Positions 8,431 through 8,697 of a stretch of 8,697 nt of DNA are shown here, in pieces. The notes beneath the pieces are model-generated. The model worked only from the letters and a program-made list of their open reading frames with translations. It was not told where the DNA came from and did not search any database. Position numbers and translations under genes: made by a program. Location: positions 1 to 8,697 of the forward strand of contig JAFACP010000413.1 of NCBI GenBank assembly GCA_023425455.1. Direction: 5' to 3'. This DNA comes from Pseudomonadota bacterium. Lineage in GTDB: Bacteria; Pseudomonadota; Gammaproteobacteria; Enterobacterales; Enterobacteriaceae. The first letter of the stretch is position 1; each line of letters opens with the position of its first letter.

Positions 8431-8454
8431 ATATTCCGGAGATAAAGAAGAATT

Positions 8455-8530
<76 letters not shown>

Positions 8531-8566
8531 TTGGGTGGTCCGTGCTGTAAAAGCACTTTCAAATTT
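8531..8566 (-). other. Spacer between the two tRNA-Gly copies
   Basis: This 36-nt spacer joins the two tRNAs in one presumed primary transcript. It contains a short hairpin (GTGCT at 8542-8546 with AGCAC at 8552-8556, 5-nt loop) and then A/T-rich sequence beside the upstream tRNA's 3' end. It would be removed by RNase E and RNase P processing. No promoter is apparent, so the distal copy probably relies on transcription from upstream. Confidence 0.6.
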
Positions 8567-8642
<76 letters not shown>

Positions 8643-8666
8643 AAATCTGTACTGCTTTTGTTGCTG

Positions 8667-8695
8667 CCGTAACGCGTAATTCTCTGTCGTTACGG
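8667..8695. repeat. Inverted repeat upstream of the tRNA-Gly genes
   Basis: CCGTAACG (8667-8674) and CGTTACGG (8688-8695) are perfect 8-bp arms around a 13-nt spacer. It lies 25-53 nt upstream of the tRNA 5' end on the transcribed strand. No T run follows on the minus strand. It could be a transcript hairpin, a protein-binding site or chance; the window ends two bases later. Confidence 0.5.
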
Positions 8696-8697
8696 GA

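Larger units (their letters stand above)
8187..8434. promoter_or_regulatory. DnaA-box cluster with IHF-like site, candidate datA-type element
   Basis: This covers most of the 269-bp gap between queG and the tRNA genes, which contains no convincing gene. Against TTATNCACA I find 8187-8195 (plus strand, ATATTCACA, one mismatch), 8199-8207 (minus, TTATGCACA, perfect), 8360-8368 (minus, TTATCCACA, perfect) and 8426-8434 (minus, ATATCCACA, one mismatch). A weak fifth, TAATTCACC, is at 8312-8320. The segment 8261-8310 has only 8 G/C in 50 bases and contains nested AT palindromes, for example 8276-8282 with 8287-8293. An IHF-like site lies at 8291-8303, between the two perfect boxes. In E. coli, datA combines DnaA boxes with an IHF site near the glyVXY tRNA genes and promotes DnaA-ATP hydrolysis. 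I am not certain on which side of the tRNA genes E. coli datA lies, so orthology is inferred from composition and neighbourhood only. Confidence 0.5.

Overview
The window is a core-chromosome segment from a member of the Enterobacteriaceae. Gene order and protein sequences match the Escherichia coli locus near 94-95 min closely. The 103-residue Hfq, with a tail unlike the one I recall for E. coli (102 residues), and the visibly GC-rich third codon positions point to a relative such as Enterobacter or a neighbouring genus rather than E. coli itself. I cannot fix the genus by eye.

Layout. Seven genes lie head-to-tail on the minus strand and are transcribed from right to left: nnr (NAD(P)HX repair), tsaE (tRNA t6A synthesis), amiB (cell-wall amidase), mutL (mismatch repair), miaA (tRNA i6A37 synthesis), hfq (RNA chaperone) and the first 149 codons of hflX (ribosome-associated GTPase, cut by the window edge). 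This is the well-known amiB-mutL-miaA-hfq-hflX superoperon with its two upstream genes. Junctions are tight: 8-nt overlaps at nnr/tsaE and mutL/miaA, and gaps of 16 and 9 nt at tsaE/amiB and amiB/mutL. There are larger regulatory gaps before hfq (85 nt) and between hfq and hflX (74 nt, holding an intrinsic terminator). On the plus strand, queG (epoxyqueuosine reductase) diverges from nnr so tightly that the two ATG start codons share two bases.

Right end. After queG come 269 bp without a gene, then two identical tRNA-Gly(GCC) genes on the minus strand with their own intrinsic terminator. The gene-free stretch is the least ordinary part of the window. It holds two perfect DnaA boxes (TTATNCACA), two near-perfect ones, a 50-bp segment of about 16% GC, and an IHF-like site between the two perfect boxes. 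In E. coli the DnaA-titrating and DnaA-ATP-hydrolysing locus datA lies beside the glyVXY tRNA-Gly cluster, so this is a candidate datA-type element.

Together, the window links tRNA modification (tsaE, miaA, queG), RNA and translation control (hfq, hflX, tRNA-Gly), envelope division (amiB), DNA repair (mutL), cofactor repair (nnr) and possibly replication-initiation control. No mobile element, CRISPR array or foreign-looking gene is visible. All protein-coding genes belong to known families.
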